A DNA stretch of 35,656 bases from Rhodospirillaceae bacterium UBA6608 (GTDB taxonomy: Bacteria > Pseudomonadota > Alphaproteobacteria > Rhodospirillales_A > Casp-alpha2), in the NCBI GenBank assembly GCA_002433335.1, contig DJHY01000070.1:1-35656 (forward strand), given 5' to 3'. Positions 1 to 7,809 of this stretch are shown piece after piece (position 1 is the stretch's first letter; every line of letters begins with the position of its first letter). The notes under the pieces are model-generated. The model had not been told where the DNA came from. It saw only the letters and a program-made list of their open reading frames with translations, and did not search any database. Both the position numbers and the translations under genes were made by a program.

Positions 1-279
1 CAGCGAGTGGAAGGCGGCGACCAGCTGCGGCAGAGCGGTCATCTGAATTTTCAGCGCGACCACCGTGCCGATCGACCCGCCGATCAGGATCGCCAGGACG
101 ATCATGCCGAAAGACATGACACCCGGATCCATCAGGGTCGTGGCGACGGCAATGGTCATGCCGACGATCGCCATCAGGTTGCCGCGCCGCGCCGTTTCCG
201 GCGACGACAGGCCACGCAGGGCGAGAATGAAAAGAACCGAAGAAATCAGGTAGGCGTAGCCGGTCCAGCTTGCAGTCAT
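1..279 (-). CDS. pntB: NAD(P) transhydrogenase beta subunit (partial, N-terminus)
   Basis: Only the first 93 residues are inside the window; the frame runs off the left edge. PntB is the membrane and NADP(H)-binding subunit of the proton-translocating transhydrogenase, which drives hydride transfer from NADH to NADP+ with the proton gradient. The visible part has hydrophobic helices and the typical PntB stretch MTALPQLVAAFHSL near the cut edge. The ATG at 277-279 lies 14 bases after the pntAB stop, in the same direction, so the three genes form one operon read right to left. The identification rests on this N-terminal sequence and on the pntAA-pntAB order upstream; the NADP-binding domain is not visible here. 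Confidence 0.93.
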   Translation of the reverse strand, partial: MTASWTGYAYLISSVLFILALRGLSSPETARRGNLMAIVGMTIAVATTLMDPGVMSFGMIVLAILIGGSIGTVVALKIQMTALPQLVAAFHSL

Positions 280-293
280 CGATCAGCCTCCCC

Positions 294-713
294 TTACTTC
301 TTTTCTTTTTTCTTGAACATGGCGAGCATTCGCTGCGTCACGATGAAGCCGCCGAAGATGTTCACGGAAGCCAGCGTGATCGCCATGAAGCCCATCCACG
401 ACGAAAAATCCATGCCCTTGGGCCCGGCGGCCAGAATGCCGCCGACGATGATCACCGAGGAAATGGCGTTGGTCACGCCCATCAGCGGCGAATGCAGCGC
501 CGGCGTCACCGACCAAACCACGTAGTAGCCAACGAAGCAGGCCAACACGAACACGGTGAACAGGCCGAGGAAGTTATCGTGCCCGGCCATGCCCGGCGCC
601 TGTTGGGCGACGACGGTGGCCGCGTCGGCGGCCAGTTTCTGCGTTTGCTCCAGCAGCTGCGCGGCCCCCGCCGCAAGCTCCTGTGCCTGTTTGGCAATCG
701 TTGCGGTATCCAT
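294..713 (-). CDS. pntAB: NAD(P) transhydrogenase alpha subunit 2 (membrane part)
   Basis: This small membrane subunit (139 residues) carries the alpha-side transmembrane helices of the transhydrogenase, separate from the soluble NAD-binding part as in Rhodospirillum rubrum. An Ala/Gln-rich N-terminal stretch is followed by about four hydrophobic helices, with [16 protein letters not shown] between them, a hallmark of the family, and a very basic C-terminal tail (KKKEKK). I chose the ATG at 711-713 because GGGGGAG sits five bases upstream; the GTG at 717-719 would overlap the pntAA stop (TGA, 716-718) but has no room for a ribosome binding site. Coupled translation with pntAA is likely. Confidence 0.94.
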   Translation of the reverse strand: MDTATIAKQAQELAAGAAQLLEQTQKLAADAATVVAQQAPGMAGHDNFLGLFTVFVLACFVGYYVVWSVTPALHSPLMGVTNAISSVIIVGGILAAGPKGMDFSSWMGFMAITLASVNIFGGFIVTQRMLAMFKKKEKK

Positions 714-715
714 CG

Positions 716-2008
716 TCACTCCCCCTTATCCTGGGTATCGGCACCCTGGGTTTCGGTATCGGCAGGCTTAGCTTCGGCGGCGGGTTCGGCTTCCGCTTTC
801 TTCGCGGCAGCCTTCTTGGCCGGAGCCTTTTTCTTCGCCGCGGGGGCCTTGTCGCCCATCGCGTCCTTGACCCGCTGGTTGATGACCGCGCCGTCGCGGG
901 TCACGCAGCAGCCCTGAACGATCTCGTCGTCCCAATCGATGGCCAGCGTGCCTTTCTTTTCCTTGTCCGCCAGCGGCGTCAGGAAGTTGAGCAGGTTCTT
1001 GGCGTAAAGGTCGGACGCCGTCTGCGCCAACCGGCCCGGCAGGTTGGTGATGCCGACGATCTTGACCCCGTTGGGGGTGATGACCGTCTTGCCCGGCTCG
1101 GACATCTCGCAATTGCCGCCCGCTTCGACCGCCAGGTCGACGATCACCGATCCGGGCAGCATGGTGCCGACCATTTCCTTGGTGATCAGCTTGGGCGCGG
1201 GACGGCCCGGGATCAGCGCCGTGGTGACGACGATGTCCTGCTTCTTGATGTGCTCGGCCACGACCTGCTTTTGCTTGTCGTAGTATTCCTTGGGCATTTC
1301 CTTGGCGTAGCCGCCTTCGGTCTGGGCGTCTTTTTCCATTTCCGGATCGACGACCAGGAACTTACCGCCCAGACTTTCGACCTGTTCCTTGGTGGCCGGG
1401 CGGACGTCCGTGGCGGTCACCACCGCGCCAAGGCGCTTGGCCGTGGCGATGGCCTGCAAGCCCGCGACGCCGACGCCCATGATGAAGGTCTTGGCCGGGG
1501 GCACGGTGCCCGCCGCCGTCATCATCATCGGCATGCCGCGCCCGTATTCGGCGGCGGCTTCCAGAATGGCGCGATAGCCCGCCAGGTTGGCCTGACTGGA
1601 CAGCACGTCCATGCTCTGGGCGCGGGAAATACGCGGCACCAGTTCCATGGCGAAGGTGGTAATCCCGGCCTCGGCATAGGCCGCGACGTCGTCCGGCGAG
1701 TTCAGGGCCGAAAGCTGCGAAATCAGCACCGCGCCCTTTTTCATCTGCGCCGGAAGCGCGCCCGCGCCCGAGGTCACGGGCGGGTTGACCATCATCACGA
1801 TATCGGCGGACTTCACCGCCGCGGCGGCATTGGCCGCAATCGACGCGCCCGCGTCCTTGAACGCATCATCGGAGACGCTTGCCGCGTCGCCCGCACCTTT
1901 CTCGACCGTGACGTCGAAGCCCAGGCCGATCAGTTTCTGCACCACCTGCGGCGATGCGGCGACACGGGTTTCCCCGGCGCGGGTTTCCTTGGGTATGGCG
2001 ATCTTCAT
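716..2008 (-). CDS. pntAA: NAD(P) transhydrogenase alpha subunit 1 (NAD-binding)
   Basis: This is the soluble NAD(H)-binding subunit (430 residues), related to alanine dehydrogenase. It begins [17 protein letters not shown], typical of the AlaDH/PNT family, and has a Rossmann region with [18 protein letters not shown] followed by [16 protein letters not shown]. The catalytic domain ends around residue 380. The last 45 or so residues are unusual: an Ala/Lys/Pro-rich stretch ([17 protein letters not shown]) followed by an acidic end, resembling the disordered tails of bacterial histone H1-like proteins. It is the first gene of the transhydrogenase operon; the 134-base gap to the divergent ggt-like gene must hold its promoter. 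Confidence 0.95.
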   Translation of the reverse strand: MKIAIPKETRAGETRVAASPQVVQKLIGLGFDVTVEKGAGDAASVSDDAFKDAGASIAANAAAAVKSADIVMMVNPPVTSGAGALPAQMKKGAVLISQLSALNSPDDVAAYAEAGITTFAMELVPRISRAQSMDVLSSQANLAGYRAILEAAAEYGRGMPMMMTAAGTVPPAKTFIMGVGVAGLQAIATAKRLGAVVTATDVRPATKEQVESLGGKFLVVDPEMEKDAQTEGGYAKEMPKEYYDKQKQVVAEHIKKQDIVVTTALIPGRPAPKLITKEMVGTMLPGSVIVDLAVEAGGNCEMSEPGKTVITPNGVKIVGITNLPGRLAQTASDLYAKNLLNFLTPLADKEKKGTLAIDWDDEIVQGCCVTRDGAVINQRVKDAMGDKAPAAKKKAPAKKAAAKKAEAEPAAEAKPADTETQGADTQDKGE

Positions 2009-2142
2009 AATCTTGGAGGCCCCCTCAGCTTATGCACGAACCGTTATGTGAACACGCCCCAGCGCTTGATCAAGGGTCGTACAGGCTTTAAACGCTTCAT
2101 CCTAGGCCTTTTTCACGGAATGAAAATATAAGGCGATATAAA

Positions 2143-3735
2143 ATGTTGAATACGCTCACAGCCCGTCGCGGCATGGTTACCGCCCCCCATCATCTGGCGT
2201 CCCAAGCCGGTTTGCGCGTGTTGCAGGACGGCGGCAACGCCATCGAGGCGATGATCGCAACCGCGTCCACGATCGCCGTAGTCTATCCGCATATGAACGG
2301 CTTGGGCGGTGACAATTTCTGGTTGATTGCCGGGCCAGATCAGGCCCCCGTCGGGATCGACGCCTGCGGCGCCGCCGCCGGGCGCGCCGATGCCGCCTTC
2401 TATGCCCAAGCGGGCCATGCCGACATGATCCCGCAGCGCGGGCCGCTGGCGGCGCTGACCGTCGCCGGGGCGGTGTCCGGCTGGGCCGAGGCGCTGCGTA
2501 TATCCACGGCCTGGGGCGGCAAGTTGCCGCTCGACCGGTTGCTCGAAGACGCCCGTTTCTATGCCGCCGAGGGCGCGCCCGTAACGCCGTCCCTGCATAA
2601 CAACGCCCTGGCCAAGATGGCCGAGATGGGCAATTCGCCCGGCTTCGCCGAGACCTTCCTGCGCGGCGGCAAAGCCCCGGAAATCGGCGATACGCAGAAA
2701 TTTCCGGCCCTGGCCGAAACCCTCAAAATCCTGGGCGAGAAAGGCCTGGATTGCTTTTATCGCGGTGATCTGGCGCGGGTCATCGCCGCCGACCTGGAAC
2801 GCGCGGGCAGCCCCGTGGCCCTGGCCGATCTGGAACGCCATCAGGCCCTGAACGTCACGCCCCTGACCGTGCCGGTCGGCCCCCATGCGATCTACAACAT
2901 GCCGCCGCCGACCCAGGGGCTGGCATCGTTGATCATTCTGGCGCTGTACGAACGCCTGGGCGTGCCCCAGGCCGAGGGCTTCGATTTCGTCCACGGCCTG
3001 GTCGAATGCACCAAGCAGGCGTTCCGCGTGCGCGACCGCCATGTTACCGACCCGGCCTATATGACCGTCGATCCCAACGACTTCCTGACAAAGGACAAGC
3101 TGGACGCCATGGCCGCCGACATCGACCGCCGGCGCGCCGCGCCCTGGCCTGACGCCGACCCCAACGGCGATACGGTCTGGTTCGGCTGCATCGACGGCGA
3201 AGGCCGCGCCGTTTCCATGATCCAAAGCCTGTATTGGGAATTCGGCTCGGGCGTGGTCCTCGAAGACACCGGCATCACCTGGCAGAACCGGGGCACATCG
3301 TTCTCGCTCGCCCCCGACGCGGTCAACAGCCTGCGCCCCCACCGCCGCCCGTTCCACACCATTCAGCCGGCCATGGGCCGACTGGCCGACGGGCGGACCA
3401 TGGTCTACGGCACCATGGGCGGAGAAGGCCAACCGCAGACCCAGGCCATGGTCTTCGCCCGCCACGTCCTGCACGGCACGGATCTGCAGGAAGCCGTCAC
3501 GGCGCCCCGCTGGCTCCTGGGCCGGACCTGGGGAGCCGAGGCGACCAACCTGCGGATCGAAAACCGCTTCGACCCGGCGGTCCTGGATGCGTTGAAGGCC
3601 GCCGGCCACGACGTCGAAATCGTCGGCCCGTTCGAAGAACTGATGGGCCACGCCGGCGCCATCGTCCGCCATCCGGACGGGTTGCTGGAGGGTGCGGCCG
3701 ATCCGCGGTCGGATGGATGCGTGGCGGCGTTTTAG
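2143..3735 (+). CDS. Gamma-glutamyltransferase-family protein
   Basis: This is a 530-residue member of the Ntn-hydrolase GGT family, enzymes that cleave gamma-glutamyl bonds (glutathione and relatives) and mature by self-cleavage before a Thr nucleophile. The N-terminus (ARRGMVTAPHHLAS, then GGNAIEAMIA and NGLGGDNFWL) is typical of the large subunit. The likely nucleophile is Thr344 in GDTVWFGCID, which would split the chain into about 343 and 187 residues. No signal peptide is visible, unlike the periplasmic E. coli enzyme, so it may act in the cytoplasm and on another substrate. Its last 13 codons are duplicated 863 bases downstream (see repeat). The family call is firm; the substrate is not known. 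Confidence 0.88.
   Translation: MLNTLTARRGMVTAPHHLASQAGLRVLQDGGNAIEAMIATASTIAVVYPHMNGLGGDNFWLIAGPDQAPVGIDACGAAAGRADAAFYAQAGHADMIPQRGPLAALTVAGAVSGWAEALRISTAWGGKLPLDRLLEDARFYAAEGAPVTPSLHNNALAKMAEMGNSPGFAETFLRGGKAPEIGDTQKFPALAETLKILGEKGLDCFYRGDLARVIAADLERAGSPVALADLERHQALNVTPLTVPVGPHAIYNMPPPTQGLASLIILALYERLGVPQAEGFDFVHGLVECTKQAFRVRDRHVTDPAYMTVDPNDFLTKDKLDAMAADIDRRRAAPWPDADPNGDTVWFGCIDGEGRAVSMIQSLYWEFGSGVVLEDTGITWQNRGTSFSLAPDAVNSLRPHRRPFHTIQPAMGRLADGRTMVYGTMGGEGQPQTQAMVFARHVLHGTDLQEAVTAPRWLLGRTWGAEATNLRIENRFDPAVLDALKAAGHDVEIVGPFEELMGHAGAIVRHPDGLLEGAADPRSDGCVAAF
3694..3734 (+). repeat. Direct repeat copy 1 (3' end of the GGT gene)
   Basis: These 41 bases, encoding the last residues AADPRSDGCVAAF and most of the stop codon, recur at 4557-4597 with 40 identities. 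The single internal difference (GGA versus GGG, position 3717 versus 4580) and the flanking GGT versus GGG difference are both synonymous in the GGT frame, and TAG is replaced by TAA. The copies bracket a low-GC segment. This looks like a duplicated gene end made by integration of an islet or by recombination with a homologous ggt locus. Confidence 0.9.
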
Positions 3736-3818
3736 TAAAGTAGCGCGCTACAGACCTCTCTCGACTTTTACTCATCCAATAGGCAGGATTAACCCCTCAA
3801 AGGAGAGGGGCCTGGATT

Positions 3819-4439
3819 TTGTCAACGATATTGAAATGGCTACGAGAAGAGCTGGTTAAAGGAATTGTTCAGTATATTTCCTTTACTTTTGCTGCGCCAA
3901 TAATCCTACCAATATTTACGGGGTGGCTGGGGTATATACAAGGCCTTCCACTAATGCACATAGCCATCGGAATTATAATAGCGTTCGCTGGCACTACACA
4001 TGGCTTAGTTATGTTTGGCAATTGGAGCGATCGCAACAAAATCGAAGGACGACTGGTCTTCAGTCTAGTTCGAACACAGAAGCATTCGCTGACAGGTGAT
4101 ATTTATCTTGGAATAGAATTGAGAAATATCTCCCCATTTGAGTTAACCTGGGAGGTAGATGAGTTGCGAACGCAATTCAACGGACGTGTGCCGAGAGATA
4201 AACTAGGGAAGTTAAAATCAAGCGTGCCACCATTCGGCGTAGCTTGGTGTGATGACCACGGGATTACAATTCAAGTAGCTTCGACCCCGGAACCTCAAGA
4301 AGGCCTGATTGAATATAAGATTCGGTATGGTCGTGATGGCAGCAATCTAAAATACGAAATTGCTGGGAAAAAATCAGTCCGCGCTATCGTCGATCAGACA
4401 GGAGTACAACTCCCTGCATCATGGAATGACAGCGTCTAG
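3819..4439 (+). CDS. Hypothetical membrane-anchored protein in low-GC islet
   Basis: I do not recognise the family of this 206-residue protein. It starts with a TTG; AGGAG at 3801-3805 lies 13 bases upstream, a long but usable spacing, and there is no better start. Two hydrophobic segments lie at about residues 20-40 (FAAPIILPIFTGWLGYI) and 46-66 (HIAIGIIIAFAGTTHGLVMF), followed by a soluble domain of about 135 residues, predicted mainly beta, with GDIYLGIELRNISPFELTWEV. The base composition is plainly AT-richer than its neighbours, with AAA, ATA and TTA codons that are rare elsewhere in the window, which points to horizontal transfer. It is the only gene between the two copies of the 41-bp repeat. 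Confidence 0.7.
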   Translation: MSTILKWLREELVKGIVQYISFTFAAPIILPIFTGWLGYIQGLPLMHIAIGIIIAFAGTTHGLVMFGNWSDRNKIEGRLVFSLVRTQKHSLTGDIYLGIELRNISPFELTWEVDELRTQFNGRVPRDKLGKLKSSVPPFGVAWCDDHGITIQVASTPEPQEGLIEYKIRYGRDGSNLKYEIAGKKSVRAIVDQTGVQLPASWNDSV

Positions 4440-4556
4440 CATTCAAAACACTCAGACATAAAACCACCGCCCACAATGTGTTTTTTTACGCCACATCGCA
4501 AACTAGCACTTCACGGCTATATCAATTTCGACCAAAGCCCCACGGTCCAGACCGGG

Positions 4557-4597
4557 GCGGCCGATCCGCGGTCGGATGGGTGCGTGGCGGCGTTTTA
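4557..4597 (+). repeat. Direct repeat copy 2 (displaced GGT 3' end)
   Basis: This second copy of the 41-bp GGT end lies in noncoding DNA. Read in the original frame it still spells AADPRSDGCVAAF followed by TAA, so it is either the old 3' end displaced by the incoming segment or a relic of a second ggt. Upstream of 4554 the similarity stops. The sequence from 4440 to 4556 is AT-rich with no gene; from 4598 to 4656 I see nothing recognisable. Confidence 0.88.
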
Positions 4598-4656
4598 AGC
4601 CAAGGCCACAAGAGAGCCAATTCAGAGGGGGGATTGAGCAAGGTTGGGGACGTGGG

Positions 4657-4968
4657 TCAAACCTTCCACGTCACCAGCCGACCGTCGCCGTCACGCTGGT
4701 TACCCACGATCAACTTGTAGAAAATCACAATCGAATGCACCGCATCGATGAAAAGGACCAAATAGGCAGGCACCAGTAGCCCTGCCCCCAACAGTACAAA
4801 AAAAAGAAAGAAAAGGCCCGCATCGAACAATCCGTGCAGCCAGTTTCCCAGATAGAAGTGATGAATACCGAGCAAACCAAAAACGCCGCAAAAGGCGACG
4901 GCGACGCCGTATTTTTTGGATGATTTTTCTTCTATGTCGGTGATTACGCTGATGCGCCCGCGCTTCAT
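4657..4968 (-). CDS. TM2 domain-containing protein
   Basis: This small protein (103 residues) contains a TM2 domain: a first helix with [20 protein letters not shown] (the GxxGxHxFYLG motif at about residues 29-46) followed by a second, very hydrophobic helix and a third near [20 protein letters not shown]2 proteins are small inner-membrane proteins of mostly unknown function. The start ATG (4966-4968) overlaps the stop of the upstream TM2 gene in an ATGA arrangement, so the pair is translationally coupled. The C-terminal tail is short and basic, [14 protein letters not shown]. Confidence 0.85.
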   Translation of the reverse strand: MKRGRISVITDIEEKSSKKYGVAVAFCGVFGLLGIHHFYLGNWLHGLFDAGLFFLFFVLLGAGLLVPAYLVLFIDAVHSIVIFYKLIVGNQRDGDGRLVTWKV

Positions 4969-5210
4969 CGCTGCAACGGCAGGCCGTCGCTGTCTTTAAA
5001 CGACCCAACGATGATCATAACAAGATCGATAAGCGACCATATCCCGAAGCCGCCGAGCGTCAGAAGCATCAGAATTCCGGTGCCAACTTTACCGACATAG
5101 AACCGATGAAGGCCCAAAAAGCCGAGAAAGAAACAAAGCAGAGCTGCCGGCACCATCCCTTTATCCGAAGTAGCCGTAGCCGTAGCCGGAATCGCAACTG
5201 CGTCATTCAT
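4965..5210 (-). CDS. TM2 domain-containing protein
   Basis: This 81-residue TM2 protein has an Ala/Thr-rich N-terminus ([18 protein letters not shown]), then two helices with [19 protein letters not shown], the TM2 signature, and [20 protein letters not shown] set the start at the ATG 5208-5210 because a GGGGAGGG-like ribosome binding site lies just upstream; a longer frame to 5312 would read through clear leader sequence. It ends [10 protein letters not shown], a typical TM2 ending. The overlapping second TM2 gene suggests an ancient duplication. Its GC content is moderate, between the islet and the core genome. Confidence 0.87.
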   Translation of the reverse strand: MNDAVAIPATATATSDKGMVPAALLCFFLGFLGLHRFYVGKVGTGILMLLTLGGFGIWSLIDLVMIIVGSFKDSDGLPLQR

Positions 5211-5414
5211 GATTTCACCCTCCCCTGAAACGAAAACCATTAAATGAAAAATCTTTAATGTAAGTCTCATAGAGATGCAACGGGATACGCGCACCCCAAC
5301 ATCGTTCACCACTTTTGATATAGATGAAGGGGCAGCTCGATGTCCGCGTTGGGTTAAACGCAGCCAAAAAGGACTGATGCCGAGTTGTCTGGTTCACCTG
5401 ACAGGTTCTTACCG

Positions 5415-6284
5415 TCAATCCGACAAAAGGTTTCGCAGAAGCGGGTTCGGATATTCTCGTTTCTGTTCAATCGCGAAGAACGTCTCGCTGATACCCGGCA
5501 ATTCTTCGATCAACCGCAACACGCCAGATTCCAGTTCGTCCTTCACGACGATCGGGGGAATGACGCCTAAGCCGACGCCTTCGCGGATCAATAATCGGGC
5601 CATGGCCATATCATCGACCTCTGCGGCGATTTTCGGCGTGACCGTCAGCTTGCTCACGAGAACATCAAATGCCGTCCGGAGACTGCTTGGGGGCGCAGGC
5701 AGGACAAGCGGCGACGAATTCAAGCGGTCGGATAAAGAGGCTTCGGCTTCACACAAGGACGGGATGCCGATGAGCCCGACCGGCTGCTCGGCGATCCGAT
5801 GGACGATATACGAAGAGGCATCCCCCGTATCAGGGGCGTAGTTGCTCAGGATGACGTCCAACTGAAGCGAAGAAAGCGCCTCAAACAGTTCGGCGCGGCT
5901 ACCCGATCGCAGGATCACCTCGACATCCTCGCGGCCCAAGACCGGCTTCAGGAAAGCGAGTTGAAGGTTGCGCGACAATGTAGACACGGCCCCGACCCGC
6001 AAGGGACGGCGCACCGGGATTTCCTTGCTCAGAATCGAAAGCAGTTCCTCGCCGGTCGCAAAGATCGATTCCGCATGATCAAGGGCAATCCGCCCGGCTT
6101 CCGTCAGGTGGAGCGCCCGCCCCCGCCGCTCGAACAATTGGTGACCGAGCCGATCCTCCAGCAGGCGAATTTGCGAGGACAAGGCGGATTGCGAAACACG
6201 CAGGCGCTCCGCCGCACGCGTGAGATGCCCCTCAAGCGCAACGACATAAAAGTATCGCAGGTGATGAAAGTTCAGCGCCAACAT
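5415..6284 (-). CDS. LysR-family transcriptional regulator
   Basis: This 289-residue regulator has the N-terminal LysR winged helix (FHHLRYFYVVALEGHLTRAAERLRVSQSALSSQIRLLEDRLG, written here as consecutive segments of residues 6-48 with key residues T22, A24, S31, S34, L41-E43) and a periplasmic-binding-protein-like effector domain from about residue 90. The NFHHLRYF start is the type seen in NhaR-like members. It is divergent from an SbtA-type bicarbonate transporter, with 138 bases between them and TTC/GAA dyads close to its own start, so it probably controls that transporter and itself. The inducer is unknown. Confidence 0.92.
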   Translation of the reverse strand: MLALNFHHLRYFYVVALEGHLTRAAERLRVSQSALSSQIRLLEDRLGHQLFERRGRALHLTEAGRIALDHAESIFATGEELLSILSKEIPVRRPLRVGAVSTLSRNLQLAFLKPVLGREDVEVILRSGSRAELFEALSSLQLDVILSNYAPDTGDASSYIVHRIAEQPVGLIGIPSLCEAEASLSDRLNSSPLVLPAPPSSLRTAFDVLVSKLTVTPKIAAEVDDMAMARLLIREGVGLGVIPPIVVKDELESGVLRLIEELPGISETFFAIEQKREYPNPLLRNLLSD

Positions 6285-6287
6285 ATC

Positions 6288-6314
6288 GTTCTTAAAATAC
6301 GAACTATTTGTTCC
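6288..6314. promoter_or_regulatory. Candidate LysR operator (GTTC/GAAC dyads)
   Basis: Directly upstream of the LysR start the sequence reads GTTC-N9-GAAC-TATTT-GTTC, giving two overlapping dyads. The first contains TTC-N9-GAA, which fits the T-N11-A rule of LysR boxes. It lies in the AT-rich part of the divergent intergenic region shared with the sbtA-like gene, the usual place for such a site. Binding by the adjacent LysR protein is inference. Confidence 0.5.
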
Positions 6315-6422
6315 AATTAATATATTTTTTATTCATCCACGTTTCGACCATTTTCCCTCGGCCGATCAGGTGCCGGCCGTTTTGTTGACGTCCGGGTTCA
6401 TAGACGACGAGGGAATAGGAAA

Positions 6423-7385
6423 ATGGAATTAGCCTTAAGCACCATACTGTCCGCGCCTGTTTTGTTTTTTGTCCTGGGGTTGCTCGGCGCGCTCGCCTCG
6501 GTCGAAGTTCGCGTATCGGAGAACTTTTCCAAAGGGATCGCTCTCTATCTGCTGGCGGCCATTGGCCTTAAGGGCGGCGTCGCCATCTCCAAAGAGGGCT
6601 TTGACGGCATTCTCAGCGCGGCCGCCGCAGGGGTCGCCCTCAGCTTTTTCATGCCGGTGATCGCCTATGGGCTTTTGAAGAAGCTAACCAAGTTCACTCG
6701 GCGCGAAGCCGGAGCCATCGCAGCCCATTACGGATCGATCAGCATCGTCACCTTCATCGCCGCGAGTACCGTCCTGAATGACATCGGCATCGCATTCGCG
6801 GCCGGAATGGTCGCCGTCGCGGCACTGATGGAGGCCCCCGCGATCGCAAGCGGCTTGGCCTTGGCCGGTCGCGGCAACATGAAACAGGCCCCGACGGCCG
6901 ACCTTCTTAAGGTCGTCGTTTGGAACGAGAGTATCTATCTAATTCTTGGCGCGATGATTGTCGGCACCCTCATCGGGTACGAAGGTGGCAAGACGGTTGC
7001 CCCGTTCTTTTTCGACCCGTTGCAGGGTGTGCTGTGCCTGTTCCTGCTCGACATGGGCCTGAAGACCGGTGATGGGCTCCGGCGTGATCGCCGGGCACTC
7101 TCTGCCGGCAGCTTGTTCTTTGGATGCATTATGCCTGTAATCGGCGCGGGGCTCGGCCTTGGCGCCTCTATTCTAATTGGCCTGAACGCCGGATCGGCTG
7201 CGCTTTTAATGACGCTCGCCGCCTCGGCTTCGTATATCGCCGTCCCCGCAGCCATGCGGGTCGCCATGCCGGAGGTAAATCCCGCTCTCTATGCATCCCT
7301 GTCGCTTGGGGTAACCTTCCCTTTCAACATCATCATCGGGATCCCGGTATACGTCAGCGCCGCACAGACTTATCTGGCGCCCTAG
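6423..7385 (+). CDS. sbtA: SbtA-family sodium-dependent bicarbonate transporter
   Basis: This 320-residue integral membrane protein has about ten helices and matches the SbtA/DUF897 permease family, sodium-driven bicarbonate importers known best from cyanobacterial carbon concentration. Visible family features are LGLLGALASVEVRVSE, YLLAAIGLKGGVAIS, AHYGSISIVTFIAA and the symmetry-related ASYIAVPAAMRVAMPEVNP near the C-terminus, consistent with the inverted repeat fold. No SbtB-like PII partner gene follows. The divergent LysR gene is the probable regulator. In a heterotroph it could feed anaplerotic carboxylases or pH control; that role is inference. The gene ends 25 bases before the convergent RidA-family gene, with no clear terminator between. 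Confidence 0.87.
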   Translation: MELALSTILSAPVLFFVLGLLGALASVEVRVSENFSKGIALYLLAAIGLKGGVAISKEGFDGILSAAAAGVALSFFMPVIAYGLLKKLTKFTRREAGAIAAHYGSISIVTFIAASTVLNDIGIAFAAGMVAVAALMEAPAIASGLALAGRGNMKQAPTADLLKVVVWNESIYLILGAMIVGTLIGYEGGKTVAPFFFDPLQGVLCLFLLDMGLKTGDGLRRDRRALSAGSLFFGCIMPVIGAGLGLGASILIGLNAGSAALLMTLAASASYIAVPAAMRVAMPEVNPALYASLSLGVTFPFNIIIGIPVYVSAAQTYLAP

Positions 7386-7410
7386 GCCTTATCTTTCCCC
7401 CGACACCTAG

Positions 7411-7809
7411 TTAGTCCGGCCGCTTCGCCACCATGTCGATTTCGACCAGCGCGCCACGGGCCAGGCCGGTGACGCCGACGGTGGTTCGGGCCGGGAGGCG
7501 GTTCGGGGGGAAGTAGGACTTATAGGTCGCGTTCATCGTCTCGTAGTCCTGTTCGAACCGGGTCAGATAGATGCGGCAGGACAGGACGTGCGACAGGTCC
7601 AGGCCCAGTTCGTTGAGGACGATGATCAGGTTGTCCATGACGCGGCGGGTCTGGGCTTCGATCCCGTCGGGTAGCGGGGCGCTGTCGTCGTCGGGGTCGG
7701 TCGGCATCTGGCCGGTCAGTTGCACCCAGCCGTCGCATTCCACCGCATGGCTGAACGGGGCCACGGGCGTGGCCGCCCGGTCGAAGAAGTGAAACAGGGG
7801 CCCGGCCAT
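7411..7809 (-). CDS. RidA/YjgF-family protein
   Basis: This 132-residue protein belongs to the Rid family of trimeric enamine/imine deaminases and relatives. The middle carries VLSCRIYLTRFEQDYETMN and the C-terminal part has PARTTVGV with the key Arg108 and LVEIDMVA with Glu123, which match the catalytic Arg105 and Glu120 of E. coli RidA, so imine hydrolysis is possible. The start overlaps the stop of the cyclase-like gene by one base (TAATG) with GAGGAG eight bases upstream, so the two proteins are made together. The N-terminus differs from classical RidA (FHFFDRAATPVAPFSHAV), suggesting a side subgroup with another substrate. Confidence 0.87.
   Translation of the reverse strand: MAGPLFHFFDRAATPVAPFSHAVECDGWVQLTGQMPTDPDDDSAPLPDGIEAQTRRVMDNLIIVLNELGLDLSHVLSCRIYLTRFEQDYETMNATYKSYFPPNRLPARTTVGVTGLARGALVEIDMVAKRPD

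Noticed and set aside
7..917. Long open frames on the plus strand across the transhydrogenase genes
   Set aside because: They are antisense to the well-recognised pnt genes, rich in Arg, His and Gly as expected for GC-rich shadows, and show no domain.
4478..4720. Small plus-strand frames between the islet and the TM2 genes
   Set aside because: They run through the displaced GGT repeat and into the antisense of the TM2 gene, without ribosome binding sites or recognisable protein features.
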